64,000 nucleotides of DNA. Origin: Mycolicibacterium canariasense (lineage in GTDB: Bacteria; Actinomycetota; Actinomycetes; Mycobacteriales; Mycobacteriaceae). This document shows, piece after piece, positions 56,113 through 63,776 of the stretch. The notes below the pieces were generated by a model. It was not told the origin of the DNA. It worked only from the letters and a program-made list of their open reading frames with translations, and made no database searches. The first letter of the stretch is position 1; each line of letters starts with the position of its first letter. The stretch covers positions 44,290 through 108,289 of the forward strand of contig NZ_LQOL01000068.1 of NCBI RefSeq assembly GCF_002101555.1, given 5' to 3'. A program made the position numbers and the translations under genes.

Positions 56113-56967
56113 ATGGCAGCGGCGAACGGATCGCTCGAGGGACGTGTGGCGTTCGTGACCGGGGCCGCGCGCGGCCAAGGACGGGCCCACGCGATTCGGT
56201 TGGCGCAGGAAGGCGCCGACATCATCGCCGCCGACATCTGCGCGCCGGTCTCGGACACCATCACCTACCCGGCCGCCAACCCCGAGGATCTCGCCGAGAC
56301 GGTGCGCGGCGTCGAAGCGGCCGGGCGCAAGGTGTTGGCCCGCGCCGTCGACGTGCGGGATCTGGCCGCCCAGCAGGAGCTGGTGGCCGACGGCGTGGAA
56401 CAGTTCGGCCGGCTCGACGTCGTGGTCGCCAACGCGGGCGTGTTGAGCTGGGGTCGGGTGTGGGAACTCACGCCGGAACAGTGGGACACGGTGGTCGACG
56501 TGAACCTCAACGGGACCTGGCGCACCATCAAGGCGGCGGTTCCGGCCATGATCGAGGCCGGGAACGGCGGCTCCATCATCATCGTCAGCTCCTCGGCAGG
56601 CCTCAAGGCCACCCCGGGCAACTCGCACTACGCGGCGTCCAAGCATGGCCTGGTCGCGCTCACCAACTCGCTGGCGCTTGAGGTGGGGGAGTTCGGCATT
56701 CGGGTCAACTCCATCCACCCGTACTCGATCGACACCCCGATGATCGAGCCCGAGGCCATGGCCGCGATCTTCGCGAAGTTCCCGAGCTTCTTGCACAGCT
56801 TTGCCCCGATGCCCTACCACAAGGTGACCGACGGCAAGAACGAGGGACTGGCGGCGTTCATGGAGCCGGCGGAGGTCGCCAACGTGGTGGCCTGGTTGGC
56901 CGGCGACGGTTCGGCGACGCTGTCGGGCAGCCAGATCGCCGTCGACCGGGGTGTCCTGAAGTACTAG
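56113..56967 (+). CDS. Mycofactocin-coupled SDR family oxidoreductase
   Basis: A 284-residue short-chain dehydrogenase. The nucleotide motif is VAFVTGAARGQGRAHAIRLA with Asp after the second strand (IIAADICAPV), NAG is NAGVLSWG, and the catalytic Ser-Tyr-Lys is IIVSSSAGL with YAASKHG. The insertion DTITYPAANPEDLAETVRGV after strand 2 is the mark of mycofactocin-dependent SDRs, which hold NAD tightly and pass electrons to mycofactocin. The position fits Rv0687. Substrate is an alcohol, not known. Confidence 0.92.
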   Translation: MAAANGSLEGRVAFVTGAARGQGRAHAIRLAQEGADIIAADICAPVSDTITYPAANPEDLAETVRGVEAAGRKVLARAVDVRDLAAQQELVADGVEQFGRLDVVVANAGVLSWGRVWELTPEQWDTVVDVNLNGTWRTIKAAVPAMIEAGNGGSIIIVSSSAGLKATPGNSHYAASKHGLVALTNSLALEVGEFGIRVNSIHPYSIDTPMIEPEAMAAIFAKFPSFLHSFAPMPYHKVTDGKNEGLAAFMEPAEVANVVAWLAGDGSATLSGSQIAVDRGVLKY

Positions 56968-56971
56968 TGGG

Positions 56972-58174
56972 TTACCGTCCGGCCAGGACCTCGGCGAATT
57001 GTGCTACCGCCCAGTCGATTTCCTCGGCTGTGATGACCAGGGGCGGGGCGAACCGCAGCGTGTGGCCGTGGGTGTCCTTGACCAGCACGCCGCGCTCGGC
57101 CAGCCGCACACTGATCTGCTTGCCGGTGCCCAGTCGCGGATCGATGTCGACACCGGCCCACAATCCCTTGCCGCGCACCGCGAGTACTCCCGCACCGCAC
57201 AGTTCCGTCAGTCGGGCGTGCAGCAGTGCGCCCAATTCCGCCGAGCGCGCCTGATATTCGCCGCGTTCGAGCATCGCGACCACCGTCGAGCCGACGGCTG
57301 CGGCCAGCGGGTTGCCGCCGAAGGTGGAGCCGTGCTCGCCGGGATGCAGCACACCCAGGATCTCCTCGTCGGCCACCACGGCGGACACCGGCACCACCCC
57401 GCCACCCAGCGCCTTGCCCAGCAGGTACATGTCGGGCACCACGCCCCAGTGGTCGCAGGCGAAGGTGCGCCCGGTGCGCGCCAGCCCGGACTGGATCTCG
57501 TCGGCGATCATCAGCACATTGCGTTCGGTGCACAGTGCCCGCACCCGGGGCAGGAAATCGTCGGGCGGCACGATGATCCCGGCTTCGCCCTGGATGGGCT
57601 CGAGTAGCACGGCGACGGTGTTCTCGTCGATCGCCGCGGCCACCGCGGCGGCGTCACCGAACGGCACCGACCGGAAGCCGGGGGTGAAGGGGCCGAACCC
57701 GGCGCGCGCGGTGTCGTCGTCGGAGAAGCTGACGATGGTGGTGGTGCGGCCGTGGAAGTTGTTCTGCGCCACCACGATATTGGCCTGACCGGCCGGGACG
57801 CCCAACACGTCGGTGCCCCACTTGCGGGCCACCTTGATACCGCTCTCCACGGCCTCGGCGCCGGTGTTCATCGGCAGCACCATCTCCTTGCCGCACATCC
57901 GGGCCAGCGCGGTGCAGAAGGGGCCCAGCCGGTCGGAATGGAACGCCCGGCTGACCAGGGTGACGGTGTCCAGTTGGGCGTGGGCGACGGCGGTGATCTC
58001 CGGATTGCGATGGCCGAAGTTGACCGCGGAGTATGCGGCCAGGCAATCCAGATAGCGCCGGCCCGTCACGTCGGTGATCCACACGCCGTCGGCCGATGCC
58101 GCGACCACCGGCAGCGGGGCGTAGTTGCGCGCGACATGGCGCTCGTCGATGGTCATGTGCTCCAGCACCGTCAT
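56972..58174 (-). CDS. rocD: Ornithine aminotransferase
   Basis: A 400-residue PLP class III aminotransferase from ATG 58174 (MTVLEHMTIDERHVARNYAP). Marks are YLDCLAAYSAVNFGHRNP, VLLEPIQGEAGIIVPPDDFL, MIADEIQSGLARTGR with the PLP Asp, and LLGKALGGGVVPVSAVVADE with the Schiff-base Lys. It makes glutamate semialdehyde from ornithine. It is a single, intact gene, whereas M. tuberculosis has rocD split into two. Overlaps the upstream DDAH-like gene by four bases. Confidence 0.95.
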   Translation of the reverse strand: MTVLEHMTIDERHVARNYAPLPVVAASADGVWITDVTGRRYLDCLAAYSAVNFGHRNPEITAVAHAQLDTVTLVSRAFHSDRLGPFCTALARMCGKEMVLPMNTGAEAVESGIKVARKWGTDVLGVPAGQANIVVAQNNFHGRTTTIVSFSDDDTARAGFGPFTPGFRSVPFGDAAAVAAAIDENTVAVLLEPIQGEAGIIVPPDDFLPRVRALCTERNVLMIADEIQSGLARTGRTFACDHWGVVPDMYLLGKALGGGVVPVSAVVADEEILGVLHPGEHGSTFGGNPLAAAVGSTVVAMLERGEYQARSAELGALLHARLTELCGAGVLAVRGKGLWAGVDIDPRLGTGKQISVRLAERGVLVKDTHGHTLRFAPPLVITAEEIDWAVAQFAEVLAGR

Positions 58175-59016
58175 GAGAACACCTCCAGTGTGCAGCATTT
58201 GACGGACCCGCCGCCCTTGAGCAGTTCGGACAGGTCCACCCCGATCGGCTCGAAGCCGGCAGCCGACAACTGATCGGCGAAGCCGGTCGCCGCGGCCGGG
58301 TGCACCACGTGACGACCGTCGGAAACGGCGTTGAGGCCCAACACGTAGGCGTCGGCGCTGTCGACCAGGATGGCGTCCGGGAAGAGCCGTTCCAGGGTGG
58401 CGCGGGCGGCGTCGGTGAACGCCGGCGGGTAATAGGCGATGAGGTCGTCGGTGAGTGCGGTCAGCGCGGTGTCGAGATGGTAGAAGCGTGGATCGACCAG
58501 TTCAAGGCCGATCACCGGCATACCGGTGATCGCCGCGATCTCGTCGTGCGCGCGTACGTCGGTGCGAAAACCGTAGCCGGCCAGGATCTTTGAGCCGACG
58601 ACCAGAAGATCGCCCTGACCCTCGTTGACGTGGCGGGTCTGCACCGGATGGTGCCCCCGATCGGTCATCCATGCGGCGTAGGCCGCGGCCTCGTCGGCCC
58701 GCTGCGGGTAGGCGAACCGGGCGACGATGGCCTGGCCGCCGACGATCAGCCCGCCGTTGGCCGCGTAGACCATATCGGGCAGACCCTGCTGCGGGTGGAC
58801 CAGATCGACGGTGTGGCCCAGGTCGAGGTAGACCCGGCGCAGATTCTCCCACTGCTCGACGGCCCGTGCGGTGTCCACCGGTGTCGAGGTGTCCATCCAC
58901 GGGTTGATGGCGTAGTCGACGGCGAAATGCGTTGGGGCCGTCATGGCGTAGTGGCGGGTACGCGCGGAGCGGGTCGGGCGCAGGGCAGAGTGGCTGGCGA
59001 CCTCGGAAATCGTCAT
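58171..59016 (-). CDS. Amidinotransferase/DDAH-like hydrolase
   Basis: A 281-residue pentein-fold enzyme (Rv2323c-like). The guanidino-binding Asp, His and Cys are in AVDYAINPWMDTS, VDPRFYHLDTALTAL and the C-terminal GGGSVKCCTLEV. Related proteins hydrolyse dimethylarginine or arginine derivatives to citrulline or ornithine. Coupled to rocD by a TCAT overlap, so its product is probably ornithine-linked. Its first 24 residues (to HYAM) may be read as an extension; a second Met follows. Confidence 0.88.
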   Translation of the reverse strand: MTISEVASHSALRPTRSARTRHYAMTAPTHFAVDYAINPWMDTSTPVDTARAVEQWENLRRVYLDLGHTVDLVHPQQGLPDMVYAANGGLIVGGQAIVARFAYPQRADEAAAYAAWMTDRGHHPVQTRHVNEGQGDLLVVGSKILAGYGFRTDVRAHDEIAAITGMPVIGLELVDPRFYHLDTALTALTDDLIAYYPPAFTDAARATLERLFPDAILVDSADAYVLGLNAVSDGRHVVHPAAATGFADQLSAAGFEPIGVDLSELLKGGGSVKCCTLEVFS

Positions 59017-59056
59017 GAATCAACGGTATATGCAGCGTAGGATGCAATCAATCGCT

Positions 59057-59087
59057 ATCTATTGTGTGTTCGCCGGCGATCTATTGT
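59057..59087. promoter_or_regulatory. Direct repeats in the roc/Lrp divergent spacer
   Basis: ATCTATTGT at 59057-59065 and again at 59079-59087, 22 bases apart (about two helical turns), between the divergent DDAH-like gene (start 59016) and the Lrp gene (start 59130). Spacing like this suits Lrp/AsnC dimer binding. Confidence 0.55.
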
Positions 59088-59129
59088 CATCACAACCGAA
59101 ATTCGGTGTTCTGTTGCGTGAGGAGGGGT

Positions 59130-59576
59130 ATGGACCGCCTGGACGAGACCGACGAGCGCATCCTGGCCGAGCTGACCGACAACGCCCGCGCCACCTTCGC
59201 CGAGATCGGAGAGCGGGTCAATCTCTCGGCACCGGCGGTGAAGCGACGGGTGGACCGGCTGCTCGATCACGGGGTGATCCGCGGTTTCACCACCGTCGTC
59301 GACCGCAACGCGCTGGGCTGGGGCACCGAGGCCTATGTGCAGGTCTACTGCCACGGCACCATCGCGCCCGCCGAGTTGCGCCGGGCCTGGATCGACATCC
59401 CCGAGGTGGTCAGCGCGGCGACGGTGACGGGCACCTCGGATGCCATCTTGCACGTGCTGGCGCGCGACATGCGGCACCTGGAGGAGGCACTGGAACGGAT
59501 CAGGGCCAGTGCGGACATCGAACGCAGCGAGAGCATCGTGGTGCTGTCCAACATCATCGAACGTGCCCGGGCCTGA
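59130..59576 (+). CDS. Lrp/AsnC family regulator of arginine catabolism
   Basis: A 148-residue protein from ATG 59130, whose AGGAGGGG ribosome-binding site fixes the start. The HTH is LDETDERILAELTDNARATF then RVNLSAPAVKRRVDRLLDHG, and the RAM ligand domain follows (EAYVQVYCHGTIAPAELRRA, VTGTSDAILHVLARDMRHLE). It matches the Rv2324 position next to rocD in M. tuberculosis and probably responds to arginine, ornithine or a related amino acid. Confidence 0.93.
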   Translation: MDRLDETDERILAELTDNARATFAEIGERVNLSAPAVKRRVDRLLDHGVIRGFTTVVDRNALGWGTEAYVQVYCHGTIAPAELRRAWIDIPEVVSAATVTGTSDAILHVLARDMRHLEEALERIRASADIERSESIVVLSNIIERARA

Positions 59577-59621
59577 GCGGTACCGACGGGGTAGGCAGGC
59601 CGGGGGAGCGCGTCATCGTGT

Positions 59622-60812
59622 ATGAAGACCCACGTGACAAATAATGGTGGAATCGTCATTGTCGGTGGTGGACTGGCCGCGGCCCGCACCGCCGAGCAAT
59701 TGCGGCGCGCCGAATACACCGGACCCATCACCATCGTCAGCGACGAAACGCACCTGCCGTACGACCGGCCGCCGCTGTCCAAGGAGGTGCTGCGCAATCC
59801 CGAGCACGACGTCGTGCTCAAGCCGCAGGAGTTCTACGACGAGAACAACATCACCCTGCGGCTGGGCTCGGCGGCGACGTCGGTCGACACCACCGCACAG
59901 ACGGTGACGCTGGCCGATGGCTCGGTGCTCGGCTACGACGAGCTGGTGATCGCCACTGGTCTTGTGCCCAAACGGATTCCGTCATTTCCCGATCTCGAGG
60001 GCATCAGGGTACTGCGTTCCATCGACGAGAGTGCGGCGCTGCGTGCCCACGCGGCCACGGCGCGGCGGGCGGTGATCGTCGGCGCCGGATTCATCGGCTG
60101 TGAGGTGGCCGCCAGCCTGCATCAGCTCGGTGTGGACGTGGTGATCGTCGAGCCACAGCCCACCCCGCTGGCGTCGGTCCTCGGTGAGCAGATCGGAGCG
60201 CTGGTGACCCGGCTGCACGAGGCCGAGGGCGTTCGGGTGCGCTGCGGCGTCGGGGTCGCCTCGGTGGTCGGGACCGACGAGGTCGAGAAGGTGGTGCTGT
60301 CCGACGGCACCGAGCTCGACGCCGACCTGGTGGTCGTCGGCATCGGCTCGCATCCGGTCACCGGGTGGCTGCAGGGCAGCGGTATCGAGGTCGACAACGG
60401 TGTCGTGTGCGACGGTGTCGGCCGCGCGAGCGCCCCGCACGTGTGGGCCATCGGCGATGTGGCGTCCTGGCGAACCGAGGTGGGACACCAAGTGCGCGTG
60501 GAACATTGGAGCAACGTGGCCGAGCAGGCCCGCGCGTTGGTGCCCGCGCTGCTCGGCCAGGAGCCGGCTTCCGCGGTGACCACCGTGCCGTACTTCTGGA
60601 GCGACCAGTACGACGTGAAGATCCAGTGTCTGGGTGAGCCGGCCGCCGGTGACACCGTGCACATCGTGGAGGACGACGGCCGCAAATTCCTGGCCTACTA
60701 CGAGCGTGACGGCGTGCTGACCGCCGTGGTCGGCGGCGGGATGCCCGGCAAGGTGATGAAGGCACGCGGCAAGATTGCGGCCGCGGCGCCGATCACCGAC
60801 GTGCTCCCGTGA
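59622..60812 (+). CDS. Ferredoxin reductase-like NAD(P)H:FAD oxidoreductase
   Basis: A 396-residue flavoprotein (Rv0688-like) from ATG 59622; GTG 59634 is an alternative. FAD motif GIVIVGGGLAAARTAEQLRR, the second dinucleotide motif AVIVGAGFIGCEVAASLHQL, and VWAIGDVASW close the FAD site. Such reductases feed electrons to ferredoxins and cytochromes P450. A close neighbour of the SDR and mft genes in many mycobacteria. Ends in a large hairpin. Confidence 0.93.
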   Translation: MKTHVTNNGGIVIVGGGLAAARTAEQLRRAEYTGPITIVSDETHLPYDRPPLSKEVLRNPEHDVVLKPQEFYDENNITLRLGSAATSVDTTAQTVTLADGSVLGYDELVIATGLVPKRIPSFPDLEGIRVLRSIDESAALRAHAATARRAVIVGAGFIGCEVAASLHQLGVDVVIVEPQPTPLASVLGEQIGALVTRLHEAEGVRVRCGVGVASVVGTDEVEKVVLSDGTELDADLVVVGIGSHPVTGWLQGSGIEVDNGVVCDGVGRASAPHVWAIGDVASWRTEVGHQVRVEHWSNVAEQARALVPALLGQEPASAVTTVPYFWSDQYDVKIQCLGEPAAGDTVHIVEDDGRKFLAYYERDGVLTAVVGGGMPGKVMKARGKIAAAAPITDVLP

Positions 60813-60859
60813 TGTGTGGAGCCGCACCCGTGATCATTACGGGTGCGGCTCCACACATC
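60811..60859. terminator. Perfect 21-bp hairpin between convergent genes
   Basis: Arms 60811-60831 and 60839-60859 are exact reverse complements around a seven-base loop. The left arm begins inside the reductase stop codon and the right arm ends three bases from the VOC stop codon, so it should terminate transcription in both directions. Confidence 0.8.
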
Positions 60860-60861
60860 GC

Positions 60862-62127
60862 TCAATGCTCGCCGAGGTAGAACCGCGCGCCCTGGTCGTC
60901 GGTGCACAGCGCCGACATGCCGTAGGACTGCGACGACGGTTCCTCGATGACGCTGCCGCCGGCTTCGCGCACCCGTGTCACGGCCGAATCGATATCGGCG
61001 ACGGTCCACATCGGCACGGTCCGTGCGACCCGGGCCCCGCCGGCGGCGCCGGCCATCGGATGGGTCTGCAGCACCCCCCAGCCGTCCTCGACCCGGCCCG
61101 GTTCGAACGACCAGTTCAGCACCCGGCCGTAGAACGCCTTGAACTCAGCCGAATCCGGCACCTCGTAGGTGATGTAGGACAGTTCACCCGGTCCGGTGCC
61201 GTTGAGCGCGGGCCGCGGGGTGCCGGCGGTGTCGTGGTACACCGCGAACGGGGTGCCCAGCGGGTCGGTGGCATCGAGCACCGTGCCGAACTCGCGGTCC
61301 TGCGGCTGCCCGGCCGTCCCGCCGGCGGCCGTGATCGCCGCCCTGGCCGCGTCCAGATCGTCGACGGCGTAGCAGCAGAACAGGGTGCTGGGCCCCGGTG
61401 TTTCATGGATGCCCATCGACAAGCCGGTGCCGGTGACGTGGTTGCCTTCGTAGGACCAGCCCAGCACGTGGGCGTAGAACGCGGCCGCGCGGGCGGCGTC
61501 CGGGGTGTTCACCGAGACATAGCCGACATCACCGTGCCGGATGGTCACCGCGGCGCCGGTGCGTGGGCCCGCCAGCATCCAGCGGTGCCCGAACGGGTCG
61601 ACGATCGCGGCGTTCCGTGCTCCGTGATCCTCGTACGGTTCGCGCTGCACCCGTGCACCCCGTGCGCGGGCCCGCCGCAGCGTGGCGTCGGTGTCGGCCA
61701 CCCGCAGTAGCAAGCTCACCGAAACCGACTGTGGTGCAGGGGCTCGCAGGCCCAGCTCGGGATACTCGTCGGCCAGGTAGACCGTCGCGCCGGCCACCGA
61801 CAGCTCGGCATGCCCGATACGGCCGTCGTCCATGACCACCGGCGCACCCACCACCTCGGCGCCCAGTGCGGCGGCATACCAGTCCAGCGCCGCCCGGGCG
61901 TCGGCGACCGCGAGATAGGGGATCACCGTGCCGGTGCCGGGTGGGGCGGGCTCAGCCAGTTCGGCAAGCAGGGAATCGGTTCCGCTCATCTCAACTCCTT
62001 CGGCGCCCGGGGGTAGGGACAGGGCGGCAACCAGGCGGGCGCGTAGCCGGGCCGCGAAGGCGGGATCGGGGGTGACAGGCAGGTCGTCGCCGTAGAGCGC
62101 GGTCAGTGGATCGCGGCTGTTGTTCAT
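60862..62127 (-). CDS. VOC-domain (glyoxalase-fold) protein with three repeats
   Basis: A 421-residue protein from ATG 62127. The first 40 residues (MNNSRDPLTALYGDDLPVTP) form an N-terminal motif seen next to ECF sigma genes. Three VOC modules follow: GTVIPYLAVADARAALDWYA, then VGYVSVNTPDAARAAAFYAH and LSYITYEVPDSAEFKAFYGR. The first holds NAAIVDPFGHRWML. Metal ligands are not obvious in all modules. It overlaps the sigma gene by four bases, so the pair is coupled. Function unknown. Confidence 0.85.
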   Translation of the reverse strand: MNNSRDPLTALYGDDLPVTPDPAFAARLRARLVAALSLPPGAEGVEMSGTDSLLAELAEPAPPGTGTVIPYLAVADARAALDWYAAALGAEVVGAPVVMDDGRIGHAELSVAGATVYLADEYPELGLRAPAPQSVSVSLLLRVADTDATLRRARARGARVQREPYEDHGARNAAIVDPFGHRWMLAGPRTGAAVTIRHGDVGYVSVNTPDAARAAAFYAHVLGWSYEGNHVTGTGLSMGIHETPGPSTLFCCYAVDDLDAARAAITAAGGTAGQPQDREFGTVLDATDPLGTPFAVYHDTAGTPRPALNGTGPGELSYITYEVPDSAEFKAFYGRVLNWSFEPGRVEDGWGVLQTHPMAGAAGGARVARTVPMWTVADIDSAVTRVREAGGSVIEEPSSQSYGMSALCTDDQGARFYLGEH

Positions 62128-62624
62128 GGCGTGCCTCCCTCCGGGTAGTTCGATCTGAAAGCGCGGCGGGCCCGCACCAGCAGGGCCTCGGTGGCGTGCA
62201 CGGTGCGTCCGATCAACTCGGCGCACTCGGGTACGGATCGGTCGTCCAGATAGCGCAATGCCAGCACCGTGCGATGCTGTTCTGGCAGCCGAGCCAGCAC
62301 GGCCTCGGCGACGATGCGGTCCAGCTCGGTATCCCAGTCGTCCACCGGGTCAACCGGTTCTGGTACGTCACCGATCGGCACGGCGAAGCGACGCCGATAG
62401 TGGTCGGCCAGTTTGTGCCGGGCCACCCCGATCAGCCACGGCACGCTCACCGTCGGCGGTGACGGTCTTCTGGCGGCATCCATGGCCGCCAGAAACGTCT
62501 CCGAGGTCAGGTCCTCGGCGGTGCCGCGGTCACCGCAACGCCGGACGAAATACCCGTACACCGCGGGCAGGGCCTCGTCGTACAGCGTCAACAATGCCCT
62601 GGCGGCATCAGGTTGGGCGCTCAC
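62124..62624 (-). CDS. ECF-type RNA polymerase sigma factor
   Basis: A 166-residue sigma factor from GTG 62624 (VSAQPDAARALLTLYDEALP); a longer opening to 62780 enters mftR and is rejected. Region 2 is AVYGYFVRRCGDRGTAEDLT and SETFLAAMDAARR; region 4 is LARLPEQHRTVLALRYLDDR with PECAELIGRTVHATEALLVR. No anti-sigma protein follows; the coupled VOC protein takes that place. Upstream lies a perfect palindrome at the mftR end. Confidence 0.88.
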   Translation of the reverse strand: MSAQPDAARALLTLYDEALPAVYGYFVRRCGDRGTAEDLTSETFLAAMDAARRPSPPTVSVPWLIGVARHKLADHYRRRFAVPIGDVPEPVDPVDDWDTELDRIVAEAVLARLPEQHRTVLALRYLDDRSVPECAELIGRTVHATEALLVRARRAFRSNYPEGGTP

Positions 62625-62664
62625 ACCCTCATCGTCGTCGCGGCGGCCCGAACTCCGACGGGGT

Positions 62665-62686
62665 TGACCGAAGTTTTTTTCGGTCA
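62665..62686. repeat. Perfect palindrome at the mftR stop
   Basis: TGACCGAA (62665-62672) and TTCGGTCA (62679-62686) flank GTTTTT. The right arm ends exactly on the mftR stop codon. It could terminate mftR or bind a regulator of the sigma gene. Confidence 0.55.
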
Positions 62687-63274
62687 GCCGTGCGAGTCGA
62701 GCGTGCGCAGGCCGTGGCCCACCACGTCGAACGCGTTGCCCAGCGCGTCGGCCAACGACACCGATTCGTCGGCCAGCCACTGTTCATAGGCCGTCAGTGC
62801 CACACCCAGCGCCGTCCACGCCACCGTCTGAGGCACCAGGTCGGCCGGCTTGCGGCCCAGCCGGCGTGCCACGAAGGCGGCGATCACCTCGCGCCACCCG
62901 GCGTACATCGTCATCGAGTACGCCTGGAGCGCATCGGTCTCCAGGATGACGCGCATGCGCTGCCGGTGCTGTGGCATCTCCTCGGCGCCGAAGTCATTGA
63001 ACCTCAACAGCGCCGCGCGCAATGCTGCCTCCAACGGCACCTCCTGGGGCACGGCGTTGAGCACGTCGCGCAGGTCCTGGAGGTGGGCGTCGAAATCGGC
63101 CCACGGGATGGCGTTCTTGGACGAGAAGTAGCGGAACAGGGTGCGCCGCGAGATCCCGGCAGCAGCGGCGACATCATCGACGCTGACGTCGTCGAAACCA
63201 CGGGTGGCGAACAGTTCCAGTGCCACGCCGCTGATGTATTCCTGGGTGGTGGAAGGGCGGCGTCCCACACTCAT
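62684..63274 (-). CDS. mftR: Mycofactocin regulator MftR (TetR family)
   Basis: A 196-residue TetR regulator that represses mft genes until bound by long-chain acyl-CoA (established for mycobacterial MftR). The HTH is YISGVALELFATRGFDDVSV and AAAGISRRTLFRYFSSKNAI. It is divergent from mftA with 104 bases between. The C-terminal part is ordinary for the group. A weak -10 (TATTGT, 63309-63314) toward mftA lies in the spacer. Confidence 0.94.
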   Translation of the reverse strand: MSVGRRPSTTQEYISGVALELFATRGFDDVSVDDVAAAAGISRRTLFRYFSSKNAIPWADFDAHLQDLRDVLNAVPQEVPLEAALRAALLRFNDFGAEEMPQHRQRMRVILETDALQAYSMTMYAGWREVIAAFVARRLGRKPADLVPQTVAWTALGVALTAYEQWLADESVSLADALGNAFDVVGHGLRTLDSHG

Positions 63275-63378
63275 CGATCAGACCCTTCCATTTCGGCACT
63301 CGATGCCATATTGTGTGCGGCGTGGGTCACAGTCGTAGGACCCCGCGATCACTCTCACGGTAACGAAAGGGGCAGTCC

Positions 63379-63474
63379 ATGGAACCCAATCAGCACGTTG
63401 CGGCCGAAACCGATCTAGTCACCGAGTCTCTCGTCGAAGAGGTCTCGATCGACGGGATGTGCGGGGTCTACTGA
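63379..63474 (+). CDS. mftA: Mycofactocin precursor peptide
   Basis: A 31-residue RiPP precursor. Its last residues are IDGMCGVY; the Val-Tyr pair is decarboxylated and cross-linked by MftC to form the redox cofactor. The leader (MEPNQHVAAETDLV) is bound by MftB. ATG 63379 follows AAAGGGGC. Confidence 0.97.
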   Translation: MEPNQHVAAETDLVTESLVEEVSIDGMCGVY

Positions 63475-63476
63475 CC

Positions 63477-63776
63477 ATGTCGGCACCGACAGCCCCGGTG
63501 ACCGCCTTCGATCCCGGGCAACCCTGGGCCCTGCACCACCAGGTGGCGGTGCGGCCAGAACCGTTCGGGGCCTTGCTGTATCACTTCGGCACCCGCAAGC
63601 TGTCGTTCCTGAAGAACCGGACCATCGTCGAGGTGGTCAGCTCGCTGGCTGACCACCCCGACGTACGGTCGGCCTGCCGCGCCGCCGGAATCGACGACGC
63701 CGCCCACGGCCCCTACCTGCACGCGCTGAGCGTGCTCGTACAGTCCCACATGCTGGTCCCGAGGGAGAATCAATGA
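63477..63776 (+). CDS. mftB: Mycofactocin precursor-binding chaperone MftB
   Basis: A 99-residue RRE-type protein that holds the MftA leader for MftC. ATG 63477 begins two bases after the mftA stop; an upstream start in the MftA frame region is rejected. The conserved WALHHQVAVRPEPFGALLYH and RKLSFLKNRTIVEVV are present. It overlaps mftC by four bases (ATGA). Confidence 0.95.
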   Translation: MSAPTAPVTAFDPGQPWALHHQVAVRPEPFGALLYHFGTRKLSFLKNRTIVEVVSSLADHPDVRSACRAAGIDDAAHGPYLHALSVLVQSHMLVPRENQ

